This document shows positions 24,898 through 33,296 of a DNA stretch of 64,000 bases, piece by piece; within the stretch, counting starts at the first letter, position 1, and the number at the start of each line of letters is the position of its first letter. The stretch is from positions 310,001-374,000 of the forward strand of contig NZ_PZYZ01000001.1 of the NCBI RefSeq assembly GCF_003047295.1. The letters are read 5' to 3'. The notes beneath the pieces were generated by a model, which worked only from the letters and a program-made list of their open reading frames with translations, did not search any database and was not told where the DNA came from. The translations under genes and the position numbers were made by a program. The stretch comes from Nocardioides sediminis (lineage in GTDB: Bacteria > Actinomycetota > Actinomycetes > Propionibacteriales > Nocardioidaceae).

Positions 24898-27612
24898 TCA
24901 GCGCTCCCAGGGAGCCTTCACCGGGAAGTAGCCGGCGAGGAACTCCGACAGCATCGCGTCCACCTCGTCGGCGTCGACGGCGTACTCGTGGTGGTCGCCG
25001 ATGCAGAAGAAGTCGCGGTCCCGCGCGCGGAGCTGGCGCAGCTGGCGTTCGATCCGGGCGTTGCTCAGGTCGACGAACGCGTGCTCGGCCGAGGCGGCGT
25101 ACGCCGTCCCGGTCACGAGTCCGTAGTGCTGCGCCAGCGAGGACAGCATCGACACGTCGGTCTCGGCGCGGAACGGCGAGCGGGCCGTGCGGCCCACCGC
25201 GTCGGCGAAGCGCTCCTCGACCTCGGTGAGCACCGAGACCCGGTGCGGGTGGGGGGAGTGCGCCATGACCTGGGTGATCGCGACGCCGAAGGCCTCCTCG
25301 ATCAGCGTCCGGTTGGTGGCCGCGGCGTGCAGGAAGGGCTTGTCCGCGGTGCCGGGCAGGCCGACCGCGCCATCCCCGACGAAGGCCGCGAACGCGCCAC
25401 CGGCGTTGAAGAACAGCTCCGGCCGGGTCGCCCGGCCGAGGAAGACGTCGTCGTTGAGGTAGACGAAGTGCTCGGCCAGGCCCGGAACCCGGTGCAGCGC
25501 CGTCTCGATGGCCTGGGAGTTGAAGGTCGGCAGCGCATCGGGCGGCAGGATCTCGCGGTGGTCCACGACGCGCACCCGGCCGTCGAGCTGCGCGGTGTCG
25601 GCCAGCCACCCGGGCCGCTGTCCGGCGGTGACGAGGTGGATCGTGCGCACCCACGGCGCGAAGAGGTGCACCGACCGCATCGAGTGGAGCAGCTCGTCGC
25701 GGCTGCGGAACCGGGCCTGGCCGGCGGACTCCTGCCGCAGCTCGTCGCCGCCCCGCGCGACCCGGGCGGCGTTCCACTCCGGGTCCTCGCCGTCCACCCA
25801 CGTGTAGACGACGTCGACCGGGAACCTCACGTCGTACGCCGTGGGCAGCGCCATCAGCGGGACCGTCGGCACCTCCACCCCGGCGACCTCGACGGTCGCG
25901 GTCGCGGCGCCGGCCGGCACCCCGGTCGTCCAGCGGTTGGGCCGGGGGGCGACCAGGGCGCCGTCGGGCAGCCGGTCCCAGAACTCGATCTCGACGCCGG
26001 CGTCGTCGGCGAGGTGCGTACGCCGTCCGTGCGCGCGCGGCCACGGCTCGAGGACCAGTCGGTTGGGCGCGGCGTTGCGCAGCGCGTCGACCAGCTCGTC
26101 GACCCGGAGGCGACGCTCGGGCCAGCCGCGGTCGCCGGGGTCGCGGAGCGCGAGGTGCGCGGGCGCGTCCCGCAGGTGCTCCAGCAGGGCACGCCGCTGC
26201 GCGGTCGGTACGACGACCACGGGGGCGGGGCCGTCGTGCGGCGGGATGACGAACCACCCGCCACCGGCCCGCTCGGCGGCAGCCGTGACCAGCCGCACGG
26301 CCTCGGACCGCGCCCCGGCCGGCGTCACGAGCGGGATCTCGACGGGCATCCCGTCCCGGCTGAACGGGATAGTTTGGGACGAACTCGTAGGTGAAACCGC
26401 GGAGTCGCCACCGAGTTCGTCCCAAACTACCGGGCCGGAGCCGCGCCCGGCGGCGCGCTCGAGCACCGCCTCCCAGCGGGCCGCGATCGCGTCGGCGTCG
26501 TACTGCCGCGAGGCTTCGAACGCCCCCGCGCCGAGCCGGGCGAGCAGGTCGGGGTCGGTCGTCACCCGGCGCAGCGCGGCGGCCAGCCCGGCCTTGGCGC
26601 CCGCGCCCACGAGCAGCCCGGAGACCTCGTCCTCGACCAGCTCGCGCGGCCCGGACGGGCAGTCGTAGGTCACGACCGGGACGCCCGCCGACATCGCCTC
26701 CTGGGCGACCAGCGGGAAGCCCTCGGTCCGCGACGACATCGCGCACACCGACGCGCGTGCCCACTCCGGCGCCATGTCGGGGACGGCGCCGGGCAGCTCG
26801 ACCCGGTCCTCGAGCCCGGCCTTGGCGGCGTGGGCGAGGAGCTCCTCGCGCAGCGGCCCGTCGCCGAGGATCCGCAGCCGCCAGCCGGGGGCGTCGTCGG
26901 CCACCTGCTCGAAGGCCCGGAGCAGGTGGATGAACTGCTTCTCCGGCACGATCCGGCCGGCGCTCACGATCGTGCGGGTGTCCAGCGGCGACCGGGGCTG
27001 CGGCGCCAGCGGCAACGGGTTGGGCATCACGACCAGCTCGGGTGCGGTCGCCCCGAGCTCGGCGCCCAGCCAGGACGCGGTCGACGCGGTGAGCAGCGCG
27101 ACGGCGGCCGTGCGCGGCGCGAAGGCCAGCAGCGGCTCCATGCCGCCGACCCGGTCCGCGGAGGAGCGGTGCTCCTGGTGCACGACCGCGACGTCGCGGG
27201 GGAGCAGCATCACCGCGACCGCCATCAGCGCCGGGGTGACGGTGACGAGCACGTCGACGTCGAGCCCGGGCAGCGCGGCCTCGAGCCCGTCGTCGGTAAG
27301 TGCCGAGAACTGGCTGTCCCACCGCCTCGGGACCAGCCGCGAGGGCTGCCGGTGCCGCGGGTCGTCGCCGCGCACGTCGACGAGGTGCTCGACGGCCACC
27401 GCCGGGTCGATCGGGTAGTGCGGGGTGTCGGCGGTCCGGGTGACCGACAGCATCCGCACGTCGACGTTGCCGCGACGGGCGAGCGCGTTGGCCTGGGTGA
27501 TCGCGGAGCGCGAGGTCCCGCCCATCCCGTCCAGGTTAAGGACCAGGAAGCCGACCCTCAGCCGGCCGGACCGACGCAGGCCGGAGCGGCTCAGACGGGG
27601 GGCGATCTTCAC
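24898..27612 (-). CDS. GT4 glycosyltransferase - Stealth phosphotransferase fusion protein
   Basis: This encodes 904 aa. Residues ~18-390 are a GT-B/GT4 glycosyltransferase: VLNLDGMGGTSRSAI near the start, IVSAGRIVPEKQFIHLLRAF and SSRTEGFPLVAQEAMSAGVP (the E-x7-E motif). Residues ~600-900 carry the Stealth regions: VDVVYTWVDGEDPEWN (CR1), FRSRDELLHSMRSVHLFAPW (CR2), HFVYLNDDVFLGR (CR3, with paired Asp) and DLSNARIERQLRQL with GDHHEY late in the protein. Stealth proteins transfer hexose-1-phosphate in capsule synthesis. The linker at ~395-415 contains a palindromic insertion (26370-26429). GTG 27612 is preceded by TAGGGT at 6 nt. Confidence 0.88.
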   Translation of the reverse strand: MKIAPRLSRSGLRRSGRLRVGFLVLNLDGMGGTSRSAITQANALARRGNVDVRMLSVTRTADTPHYPIDPAVAVEHLVDVRGDDPRHRQPSRLVPRRWDSQFSALTDDGLEAALPGLDVDVLVTVTPALMAVAVMLLPRDVAVVHQEHRSSADRVGGMEPLLAFAPRTAAVALLTASTASWLGAELGATAPELVVMPNPLPLAPQPRSPLDTRTIVSAGRIVPEKQFIHLLRAFEQVADDAPGWRLRILGDGPLREELLAHAAKAGLEDRVELPGAVPDMAPEWARASVCAMSSRTEGFPLVAQEAMSAGVPVVTYDCPSGPRELVEDEVSGLLVGAGAKAGLAAALRRVTTDPDLLARLGAGAFEASRQYDADAIAARWEAVLERAAGRGSGPVVWDELGGDSAVSPTSSSQTIPFSRDGMPVEIPLVTPAGARSEAVRLVTAAAERAGGGWFVIPPHDGPAPVVVVPTAQRRALLEHLRDAPAHLALRDPGDRGWPERRLRVDELVDALRNAAPNRLVLEPWPRAHGRRTHLADDAGVEIEFWDRLPDGALVAPRPNRWTTGVPAGAATATVEVAGVEVPTVPLMALPTAYDVRFPVDVVYTWVDGEDPEWNAARVARGGDELRQESAGQARFRSRDELLHSMRSVHLFAPWVRTIHLVTAGQRPGWLADTAQLDGRVRVVDHREILPPDALPTFNSQAIETALHRVPGLAEHFVYLNDDVFLGRATRPELFFNAGGAFAAFVGDGAVGLPGTADKPFLHAAATNRTLIEEAFGVAITQVMAHSPHPHRVSVLTEVEERFADAVGRTARSPFRAETDVSMLSSLAQHYGLVTGTAYAASAEHAFVDLSNARIERQLRQLRARDRDFFCIGDHHEYAVDADEVDAMLSEFLAGYFPVKAPWER
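26370..26429. repeat. 18-bp perfect inverted repeat inside the GT4-Stealth gene
   Basis: TAGTTTGGGACGAACTCG (26370-26387) and its exact reverse complement (26412-26429) flank 24 nt; GGTG/CACC next to the arms extend the pairing. The element is AT-richer than the gene and is translated in frame as roughly VVWDELGGDSAVSPTSSSQTI in the linker between the two enzyme domains. Confidence 0.85.
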
Positions 27613-27618
27613 GCCGCC

Positions 27619-27624
27619 ACCCTA
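27619..27624 (-). promoter_or_regulatory. Leaderless -10 TAGGGT for the GT4-Stealth gene
   Basis: TAGGGT on the minus strand lies 6 nt from GTG 27612, in the 22-bp gap after the upstream gene. Confidence 0.5.
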
Positions 27625-27634
27625 GAGGCCGCGA

Positions 27635-28231
27635 TCAGAGCCCGGTGACGCCCTCGCCGCCGCCGGCCTGCTCGTCGAAGGTCTCGTGCTCGAGCAGGTG
27701 CAGGACGGGTACGCCGAGCTTGCGGCGGGCCCGGGAGGTCCAGTCGACGTGGAAGAACTCGGCCACCACGTGCGGGCGGGTCAGGATGATGGCCTCGCGC
27801 GCGCCGACCTCGGTGACCTTGTCGGCCAAGGCCTCGACGGGCGGCTGCCCGGTGACGGTGCCCTTGGCGGTGGCGCCCGCGGCGGCGAGGGCCGCCAGGG
27901 TGCGGGTCAGGTCGTTGTCGGAGCGCTCGCGGCACTCCTCGCGCACGGCGGCGAGCTCGTCCTCGGTCATGGCCAGCGCGGGCGCGGACATGACGTCCCC
28001 GGCGCCGAGCATCCCGACCGACGCCTCGACGCGGGCCGCGGCGTCCTCGAGGGGCATCAGCACGTGGTAGATGACCCGGTCGGCGATCTCGTTGTGCAGC
28101 GAGCGGACCTGCTCGGCGTCCTGCTTGCTCATGGCCTGCTCGACGAGCAGGACCACGTCGTAGGTGCCCCGGCCGTCGGTGATGTCCCCGCTGTCGCGGC
28201 CGTTGTCCAGGGGTCCGTTGGTCTCACTCAT
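27635..28231 (-). CDS. Hypothetical protein with universal-stress-protein-like fold
   Basis: This encodes 198 aa from ATG 28231, preceded by GGAGG at 8 nt; an in-frame GTG at 28246 is rejected because the ribosome-binding site would lie inside the gene. The order of predicted strands and helices (VVLLVEQAMSKQDAEQVRSL, VIYHVLMPLED, then REAIILTRPHVVAEFFHVDW and KLGVPVLHLLEHE) resembles a UspA-type alpha/beta fold; no ATP-binding G-2x-G-9x-G motif is clear. Its start overlaps the end of ligC by 8 nt, so the two are coupled. Function unknown. Confidence 0.65.
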   Translation of the reverse strand: MSETNGPLDNGRDSGDITDGRGTYDVVLLVEQAMSKQDAEQVRSLHNEIADRVIYHVLMPLEDAAARVEASVGMLGAGDVMSAPALAMTEDELAAVREECRERSDNDLTRTLAALAAAGATAKGTVTGQPPVEALADKVTEVGAREAIILTRPHVVAEFFHVDWTSRARRKLGVPVLHLLEHETFDEQAGGGEGVTGL

Positions 28232-29324
28232 GGTGATCGCCTCCACTCAAAATTCTAGCCAGGTCATAGCTGACCGGCTCCTCCAGCTGGTCGTATCCGC
28301 ACGACTCCGGATCGCGGTCCGGCCGCCACCTCTTGAACTGCGCAGTGTGCCGGAAGCGACGGCCCTCCATGTGGTCGTACTTCACCTCGAGCACCCGCTC
28401 GGGCCGCAACGGCGTGAAGCCGAGGTCCTTGCCCTGGCTCCACCGGCTCTGCGTGCCGGGGATGCGGTCGGGGTTGGCGGTCAGGAACTCCTGCCACTTC
28501 CCCCACGGGTGGTCCTCGATCGGGCAGACGAGCGGCTGGAGCTCCTCGATCAGCTCGGCCCGGCGGGCGGCGGTGAAGGACGCGCTGACGCCGACGTGCT
28601 GCAGCTCGCCGTCGGCGTACAGCCCGAGGAGCAGGCTGCCGAGCAGCGGCCGCCCGGGCGTCGACGTCTTGTGCTCGCGGTAGCCGGCGACCACGACGTC
28701 GGCGGTGCGCTCGTGCTTGACCTTCATCATGGTGCGGCCGTTCTGGACGTACGGCGCGTCGAGCGGCTTCGCGATCACGCCGTCGAGGCCCGCGCCCTCG
28801 AACTCCTCGAACCACTGCCCGGCCTCGGCGGGGTCGGTCGTCGTGCGGGTCAGGAAGCAGGGGCCGCCGTCGAGGTGGCCGAGCGCCTCCTCGAGGGCCG
28901 CGCGGCGCTCGGCGAGCGGCCGGTCGACGTACGACGTGTCGCCCAGGGCGAGCAGGTCGAAGGCGACGAAGCCGGCCGGGGTCTTCTCGCTGAGCATGTC
29001 GACGCGGGACTTGGCGGGGTGGATGCGCTCCTGCAGCACCTCGAACTCGAGGCGGTCACCGACGGCCACGAACACCTCGCCGTCGAGCACGATGCGCTGG
29101 GGCAGCTGCTCCTTGATCGCGGCGACGAGCTCGGGGAAGTAACGGGTCAGCGGCTTGGTGTTGCGGCTGGTCAGCTCGACCTCGTCGCCGTCGCGGAAGA
29201 CGATGCAGCGGAAGCCGTCCCACTTGGGCTCGAAGACCAGGCCCCCGTGCTTCGCCGGGTCGGGGATCCCCTTGACCGCCTTGGCGAGCATCGGCTGGAC
29301 GGGTGGCATCACGGGCAGGTCCAC
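28224..29324 (-). CDS. ligC: ATP-dependent DNA ligase (LigC type)
   Basis: This encodes 366 aa. The adenylation motif is FEPKWDGFRCIVFRDGD with the catalytic lysine at residue 34; further ligase motifs are RIVLDGEVFV (III), AFDLLAL (IIIa), GLDGVIAKPLDAPY (IV) and MMKVKHERTADVVVAGY (V). The OB-fold follows, with the family ending AQFKRWRPDRDPESCGYDQLE. LigC enzymes act in back-up NHEJ or base-excision repair with LigD-type polymerases, consistent with the polymerase gene 5 kb upstream. GTG 29324 has TAGGGT 7 nt upstream. Confidence 0.94.
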   Translation of the reverse strand: MDLPVMPPVQPMLAKAVKGIPDPAKHGGLVFEPKWDGFRCIVFRDGDEVELTSRNTKPLTRYFPELVAAIKEQLPQRIVLDGEVFVAVGDRLEFEVLQERIHPAKSRVDMLSEKTPAGFVAFDLLALGDTSYVDRPLAERRAALEEALGHLDGGPCFLTRTTTDPAEAGQWFEEFEGAGLDGVIAKPLDAPYVQNGRTMMKVKHERTADVVVAGYREHKTSTPGRPLLGSLLLGLYADGELQHVGVSASFTAARRAELIEELQPLVCPIEDHPWGKWQEFLTANPDRIPGTQSRWSQGKDLGFTPLRPERVLEVKYDHMEGRRFRHTAQFKRWRPDRDPESCGYDQLEEPVSYDLARILSGGDHHE

Positions 29325-29331
29325 GCGGCCG

Positions 29332-29337
29332 ACCCTA
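29332..29337 (-). promoter_or_regulatory. Leaderless -10 TAGGGT for ligC
   Basis: TAGGGT on the minus strand, 7 nt before GTG 29324. Confidence 0.5.
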
Positions 29338-29354
29338 GTGCCTGGTCCCGGTGC

Positions 29355-30053
29355 CTAGTCCTCGCCTCGCAGCGAGAACGACCGGAGGCGGTCGCCGGCG
29401 AACCACGCCCCACCGGCCGTCACCACCACGCTGGCGAGCAGCGCCCACGGCAGGTTGGTCGGGTCGGGCAGCTCGGGGGAGAGCTCGTGCCCGATCCGCA
29501 GGCCCCACTGGGCGACGCTGAGCCACGCGACGCCGCTGAGCAGGTTGCCGAGCAGCCCCTCCCAGATCAGCACGAAGAGCAGCGACACGATCACGGCGTG
29601 CCGGGTGACGGCCGAGATCGCCAGGAAGAGCGCGGAGTACGCCGTCCCGGCCACCGCCGCCGCGATGCCTGCGGCGGTCGCTCGGTCACCGCCGCCCGCG
29701 ACGAGAGCCGAGACCCAGAGCGGCAGCACCCCGGCCAGCATCGTCGCCGCCCACGCGACCACCCACTTGCTGACGGCGATCGCGTGGCGGTTGACCGGCT
29801 TGGAGAGCAGGTAGACGATCGAGCCGTCGTCGACCTCGGGGCCCAGCACCGACGAGGCGGCGAGCACGGCGACCAGTGGCAGCACCACCGGGTAGCCGAG
29901 GCCGGGGAGCAGCGGCCAGGCCGCGTCGCCGTCGGTGAGAGCCGCGACGGTGGCGGTCAGCGCGACGAGCAGCACCGGGAAGGCCAGCAGCAGCCAGAAG
30001 CGGCGGCGGCCGAGCAGGGCCTGTGCGGCGAGCTTGACGATCGTGGCGTTCAT
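29355..30053 (-). CDS. ABC-2 type exporter permease subunit
   Basis: This encodes 232 aa with about six hydrophobic segments, including LLAFPVLLVALTATVAAL and VVLPLVAVLAASSVLG. The block VDDGSIVYLLSKPVNRHAIAVSKW is typical of ABC-2/NosY-like permeases, where an amphipathic element precedes the second helix. It is the last gene of a four-gene operon (32823 to 29355: ATPase, permease, ATPase, permease). The exported substrate is unknown. Confidence 0.82.
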   Translation of the reverse strand: MNATIVKLAAQALLGRRRFWLLLAFPVLLVALTATVAALTDGDAAWPLLPGLGYPVVLPLVAVLAASSVLGPEVDDGSIVYLLSKPVNRHAIAVSKWVVAWAATMLAGVLPLWVSALVAGGGDRATAAGIAAAVAGTAYSALFLAISAVTRHAVIVSLLFVLIWEGLLGNLLSGVAWLSVAQWGLRIGHELSPELPDPTNLPWALLASVVVTAGGAWFAGDRLRSFSLRGED

Positions 30054-30063
30054 CGGTCGGTCC

Positions 30064-30990
30064 TCATCTGGCCACCAGGTAGGCGAAGACGCTCTCCAGC
30101 GACTCGTCGCTGGGGGAGAGGTCGTGGAGCGTGATGCCCTGCGCCCGGGTCCACTGGGGCAGGCCGACGGCGAAGGTGCCGAGGTCGTCGACCTCGACGT
30201 CCAGCCCGCCGCCGGGCCGGAGGCGCACGGCCCGCACCGACGGCTGGGCGATGAGCAGGGTGGCGAGCGCGCGGTCGTCGCTGGAGGCGACGGCGTACTG
30301 CACGGGGCGGTCGGTCATCAGCCTCCTGATCGCGCCGAAGTCGCCGGAGGCCGCGTGGCGGCCGGAGACCACGACCTCGATGTGTCGGGCGAGGCGCTCG
30401 ACCTCCTCGAGGATGTGGGAGCTGAACAGCACCGTGCGGCCCTCGTCCCCGAGCCGGCGGAGGAGCTCCATCAGGTGCATCCGCTGGCGCGGGTCGACGC
30501 CGTTGAAGGGCTCGTCGAGGAGCAGCACGGCCGGGTCGTGCACCAGCGCGGCGGCGATCTTGACCCGCTGGCGCATGCCCTTGGAGTAGGTGTCGAGGCG
30601 TCGGGCGGCTGGTTCGACCATGTCGACCTCCGCCAGGATCCGCTCGGTGGCGCCGGCCGCGTCGGGCAGCCGGTGCAGGTCGGCGTTGGCGCGGACGAAC
30701 TGGCGCCCGGTGAGGTAGCCGAAGCTCAGCTCGCGCTCGGGCACCAGCCCGATGCGCCGGTAGGCCTCGGTGTGGCGCCACACGGGCTCGCCGTCGAGCG
30801 CGACGGTGCCCGCGGAGGGCGCGAGGAAGCCACTCATCAGCGCCATCAGCGTGGTCTTGCCCGCGCCGTTGGGGCCGAGCAGCCCGGTCACCCCCGGCCC
30901 GATGGTCAGCGACACGTCGTTGACCGCGACGACGTTGCCGAACCATCGCGAGACCGAGTCGAGGACCAGCGTGCTCCCGGGGCCGCTCAC
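30064..30990 (-). CDS. ABC exporter ATP-binding protein
   Basis: This encodes 308 aa. Walker A is GLLGPNGAGKTTL, the signature is YSKGMRQRVKIA, Walker B is AVLLLDEPFNGVD, and the H-loop is SSHIL. The ~90-residue C-terminal extension is typical of ABC-2 exporter ATPases. The start is GTG 30990, overlapping the upstream permease stop codon (GTGA); the long in-frame extension to 31152 is out of place within that permease gene. It forms one transporter half with 29355-30053. Confidence 0.9.
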   Translation of the reverse strand: MSGPGSTLVLDSVSRWFGNVVAVNDVSLTIGPGVTGLLGPNGAGKTTLMALMSGFLAPSAGTVALDGEPVWRHTEAYRRIGLVPERELSFGYLTGRQFVRANADLHRLPDAAGATERILAEVDMVEPAARRLDTYSKGMRQRVKIAAALVHDPAVLLLDEPFNGVDPRQRMHLMELLRRLGDEGRTVLFSSHILEEVERLARHIEVVVSGRHAASGDFGAIRRLMTDRPVQYAVASSDDRALATLLIAQPSVRAVRLRPGGGLDVEVDDLGTFAVGLPQWTRAQGITLHDLSPSDESLESVFAYLVAR

Positions 30991-31871
30991 TGGGACCCCA
31001 CCCTGAGGAAGCGGGCCACGATCGCGGCCAGTCCGAGTGCCGCGACGAGCAGGGCGACGACGACGTACGCCGCCACCCAGGCCCCGGTGGGCGGTGTGAA
31101 GACCGTGACGCCGGCGCCCCACGCGTCGGCCAGCCCGCTGTTGAGCGACCACGGCGACGCGAGCCCGGCGGCGACCCCGACCTCGTCGGCGCCCTCCTCG
31201 GAGGCGATGGCCTGGACGGCGGTCACGACGCCCGGCACCACCACCAGCGCGACGATCGAGCCGACCACGGCGAAGCCTCGCCGCAGGGACACCGAGGAGA
31301 TGAAGCCGGTGATGCCGGCGACCATGGCGGCGACCAGCACGAGGAGCGCGACGGCCTTGAGGAGGTCGACGGTCTGGCCGCCGACGTCGAGCCCGGCGAG
31401 CAGGCCTCCGACGTACAGGACGAGGGCCGGCAGCAGCATGAACACGAGCAGCGCGGTCGTGAGCGAGAACCAGCGGGTCAGGGCCAGCACGTGGGCGGGG
31501 AGCGGGCGTGCGAGGTAGAGGACGATCGAGCGGTGGCGCAGGTCGCGGGAGAACAGCACCGGTGCCTGGGCGGCCGCGAACAGGCTCACCACCAGCTGGA
31601 TCTGGTTGGTGTAGCCGGCGTAGGTGAGGGGCAGCTCGGAGACCGGGAGGAAGGTCACCACGCCGACGACGACGGCGGCCGGTACGACGGCGATGCCGAG
31701 CAGCAGGAACGGCAGGATCTTGGACCTGCCGGAGCGCCCGAGCCCGAACGCATGCCGCAGGCCGGTGACGAACAGGGTGCGGGCGATCGTCGCCACCCCG
31801 TCGCGGGGGCCGTCGTAGTGGCGGTAGCCGAGGTCGTGGATGACGCCGGCGCGCTGGTCAGCCACGGGCAC
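30987..31871 (-). CDS. ABC-2 type exporter permease subunit
   Basis: This encodes 294 aa starting at GTG 31871 (GTG 31865 is also possible). About six membrane segments are visible, for example ILPFLLLGIAVVPAAVVVGVV and ALLVFMLLPALVLYVGGLLAGL. LFSRDLRHRSIVLYLARPLPAHV is the conserved ABC-2 motif equivalent to that of its operon partner. The N-terminal VIHDLGYRHYDGPRDG is a segment often seen in actinobacterial permeases of this kind. It overlaps both neighbours in the operon. Confidence 0.85.
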   Translation of the reverse strand: MPVADQRAGVIHDLGYRHYDGPRDGVATIARTLFVTGLRHAFGLGRSGRSKILPFLLLGIAVVPAAVVVGVVTFLPVSELPLTYAGYTNQIQLVVSLFAAAQAPVLFSRDLRHRSIVLYLARPLPAHVLALTRWFSLTTALLVFMLLPALVLYVGGLLAGLDVGGQTVDLLKAVALLVLVAAMVAGITGFISSVSLRRGFAVVGSIVALVVVPGVVTAVQAIASEEGADEVGVAAGLASPWSLNSGLADAWGAGVTVFTPPTGAWVAAYVVVALLVAALGLAAIVARFLRVGSQ

Positions 31872-32823
31872 CGCCCCGGGCCGGCGCGGCGTCGTCGAGG
31901 AACACGTCCTCGAGGTGGCGGCGGTCGGGCTGGAGACGCATCAGGCCCAGCCCGAGGTCGGCGGCGGTGTCGCGGACCACGTCGTGCACGGCGAGGTGCG
32001 CCGGCGGCGGTTCGATGGCGATGGTCGTGCCGCGGGGACGGCAGGTGAGCCCGGCGGCCGCGAGTGCCTCGCCGAAGCGGTCGCGCTCCTCGGTCCCGCC
32101 GATCACCTCGACCAGCAGGCGGCCGGTCTGCTCGAGGAAGTCCCCGGTCGCGCTGGAGCGGAGCAGGTGCCCGGCGTCGAGCACGACGACGTGGTCACTG
32201 ACCTGCTCGAGCTCGCCGAGCAGGTGGGAGGTGACCAGCACGGCGATGCCGAAGTCGCTGCCGATGCGCCGGACGAGGCCGAGCATGTCGGTTCGCGCGG
32301 CGGGGTCGAGGCCGTTGGTCGGCTCGTCGAGGAAGACCAACCGCGGGTCGTGGACGAGGGCCTGGGCGAGCTTGGCGCGCTGCTTCATGCCCGTGGAGTA
32401 GCCGCCCATCGGCCGGTAGCGCTCCTCGTCGAGGCCCACGTGCCGCAGCACGTCGGCGGACCGCTCGCGCGCCGCCGACCGCCCCAGCCCGGACATCCGT
32501 GCCATGTGCACGACGAACTCGCTGGCGCTCACGTCGGGCGGCAGGCAGTCGTGCTCGGGCATGTAGCCCACCAGCCGGCGGATCTCCTCTCCCGCGGTGG
32601 CGATGTCGTGGCCGAGCACCCGCGCACTGCCGGCGGTGGGCTCGAGCAGCCCCAGCAGGATCTTGATCAGCGTCGACTTGCCGGCCCCGTTGGCGCCGAC
32701 CAGGCCCGTGACCCCCTCGCCCACCTCCACGTCGAGGTCGTGGAGGGCGTGCACGTGCCCGTAGTGCTTGGTGAGCCCGACGGTGCTGATCACCGTCGGC
32801 TCGGCTCCCTGGGTCACCGTCAC
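31858..32823 (-). CDS. ABC exporter ATP-binding protein
   Basis: This encodes 321 aa as started at GTG 32823. Walker A is GLVGANGAGKSTL, the signature is YSTGMKQRAKLA, Walker B is LVFLDEPTNGLD, and the H-loop is TSHLL. GTG 32823 lies 7 nt after TAGCGT; in-frame alternatives are 32853 and 32817. It is the first gene of the four-gene ABC operon. Two different ATPases with two permeases suggest either a heteromeric exporter or two related exporters expressed together. Confidence 0.88.
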   Translation of the reverse strand: MTVTQGAEPTVISTVGLTKHYGHVHALHDLDVEVGEGVTGLVGANGAGKSTLIKILLGLLEPTAGSARVLGHDIATAGEEIRRLVGYMPEHDCLPPDVSASEFVVHMARMSGLGRSAARERSADVLRHVGLDEERYRPMGGYSTGMKQRAKLAQALVHDPRLVFLDEPTNGLDPAARTDMLGLVRRIGSDFGIAVLVTSHLLGELEQVSDHVVVLDAGHLLRSSATGDFLEQTGRLLVEVIGGTEERDRFGEALAAAGLTCRPRGTTIAIEPPPAHLAVHDVVRDTAADLGLGLMRLQPDRRHLEDVFLDDAAPARGGARG

Positions 32824-32830
32824 GACGACG

Positions 32831-32836
32831 ACGCTA
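32831..32836 (-). promoter_or_regulatory. Leaderless -10 TAGCGT for the ABC exporter operon
   Basis: TAGCGT on the minus strand lies 7 nt before GTG 32823. Confidence 0.45.
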
Positions 32837-32907
32837 GCCGGGACCGCCGACACCGCGCATCGGGAATCGCCCTGATCCGGTGGAGGTGTCGCCGGGACGA
32901 CGGGGCG

Positions 32908-33013
32908 CGGGCCCTGGGCTTGGCCGCCTGTCCCCGGTTGGTCTGCCGGGTCTCGGCAGTCCTGCCCGGGTCGGGCCCTAGGCTTGGCCGCCTATCCCCG
33001 GTTGGTCTGCCGG
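32908..33013. repeat. 42-bp direct repeat covering the 5' half of the tRNA-like gene
   Basis: Copies at 32908-32949 and 32972-33013 differ at two positions only (32916/32980 and 32930/32994), 64 bp apart. The second contains TAGGCT (32979-32984), a -10-like box, and the first 19 nt of the tRNA-like gene; the first has TGGGCT there and stops before the anticodon arm. Confidence 0.9.
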
Positions 33014-33076
33014 CAGGGCCCGCCTGACTTTGAATCAGGACTAGCGACGTAGGTTCGACTCCTACCCGGGGAGCCA
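32995..33076 (+). tRNA. tRNA-Gln(TTG)-like gene with irregular D-arm and variable loop
   Basis: The acceptor stem is perfect: TCCCCGG (32995-33001) pairs with CCGGGGA (33066-33072), followed by G and encoded CCA. The anticodon arm CCTGA-CTTTGAA-TCAGG gives anticodon TTG (Gln, codon CAA), and the T-arm GTAGG-TTCGACT-CCTAC is perfect. The D-arm is odd: GGTC/GGCC with one G-T pair, no A14, two nucleotides before the anticodon stem and a self-complementary loop. The variable loop has 9 nt. It may be a functional but divergent tRNA, or a decaying copy. A -10-like TAGGCT lies 10 nt upstream. Confidence 0.55.
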
Positions 33077-33296
33077 GCTCGTCCCGGCGCCGACGGCGGT
33101 GACCGGACGGGGCCCCGTCGCCCCTCGCCCTCTCTCGCCGCGGGACCCAGGTCACCCGCCGAGGAGGCCGGTCCCTTCGCCTCTATTCGGGTCGCTCCCG
33201 ACCGGGCAGCGTGGAGACGTCAGCGACCGAGGTGCCGGTGCGCACCGTGGCGTGCGCACGCGCCCCTTGGCCGAACCGAAACCACGGGAGGACGTC

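Noticed and set aside
26370..26429. Insertion sequence or intron in the GT4-Stealth gene
   Set aside because: Too short, frame is kept, no transposase or intron features; treated as a palindromic repeat.
32931..32949. A second tRNA starting in the upstream 42-bp copy
   Set aside because: Only the acceptor 5' strand and D-arm are copied; no anticodon or T-arm follows.
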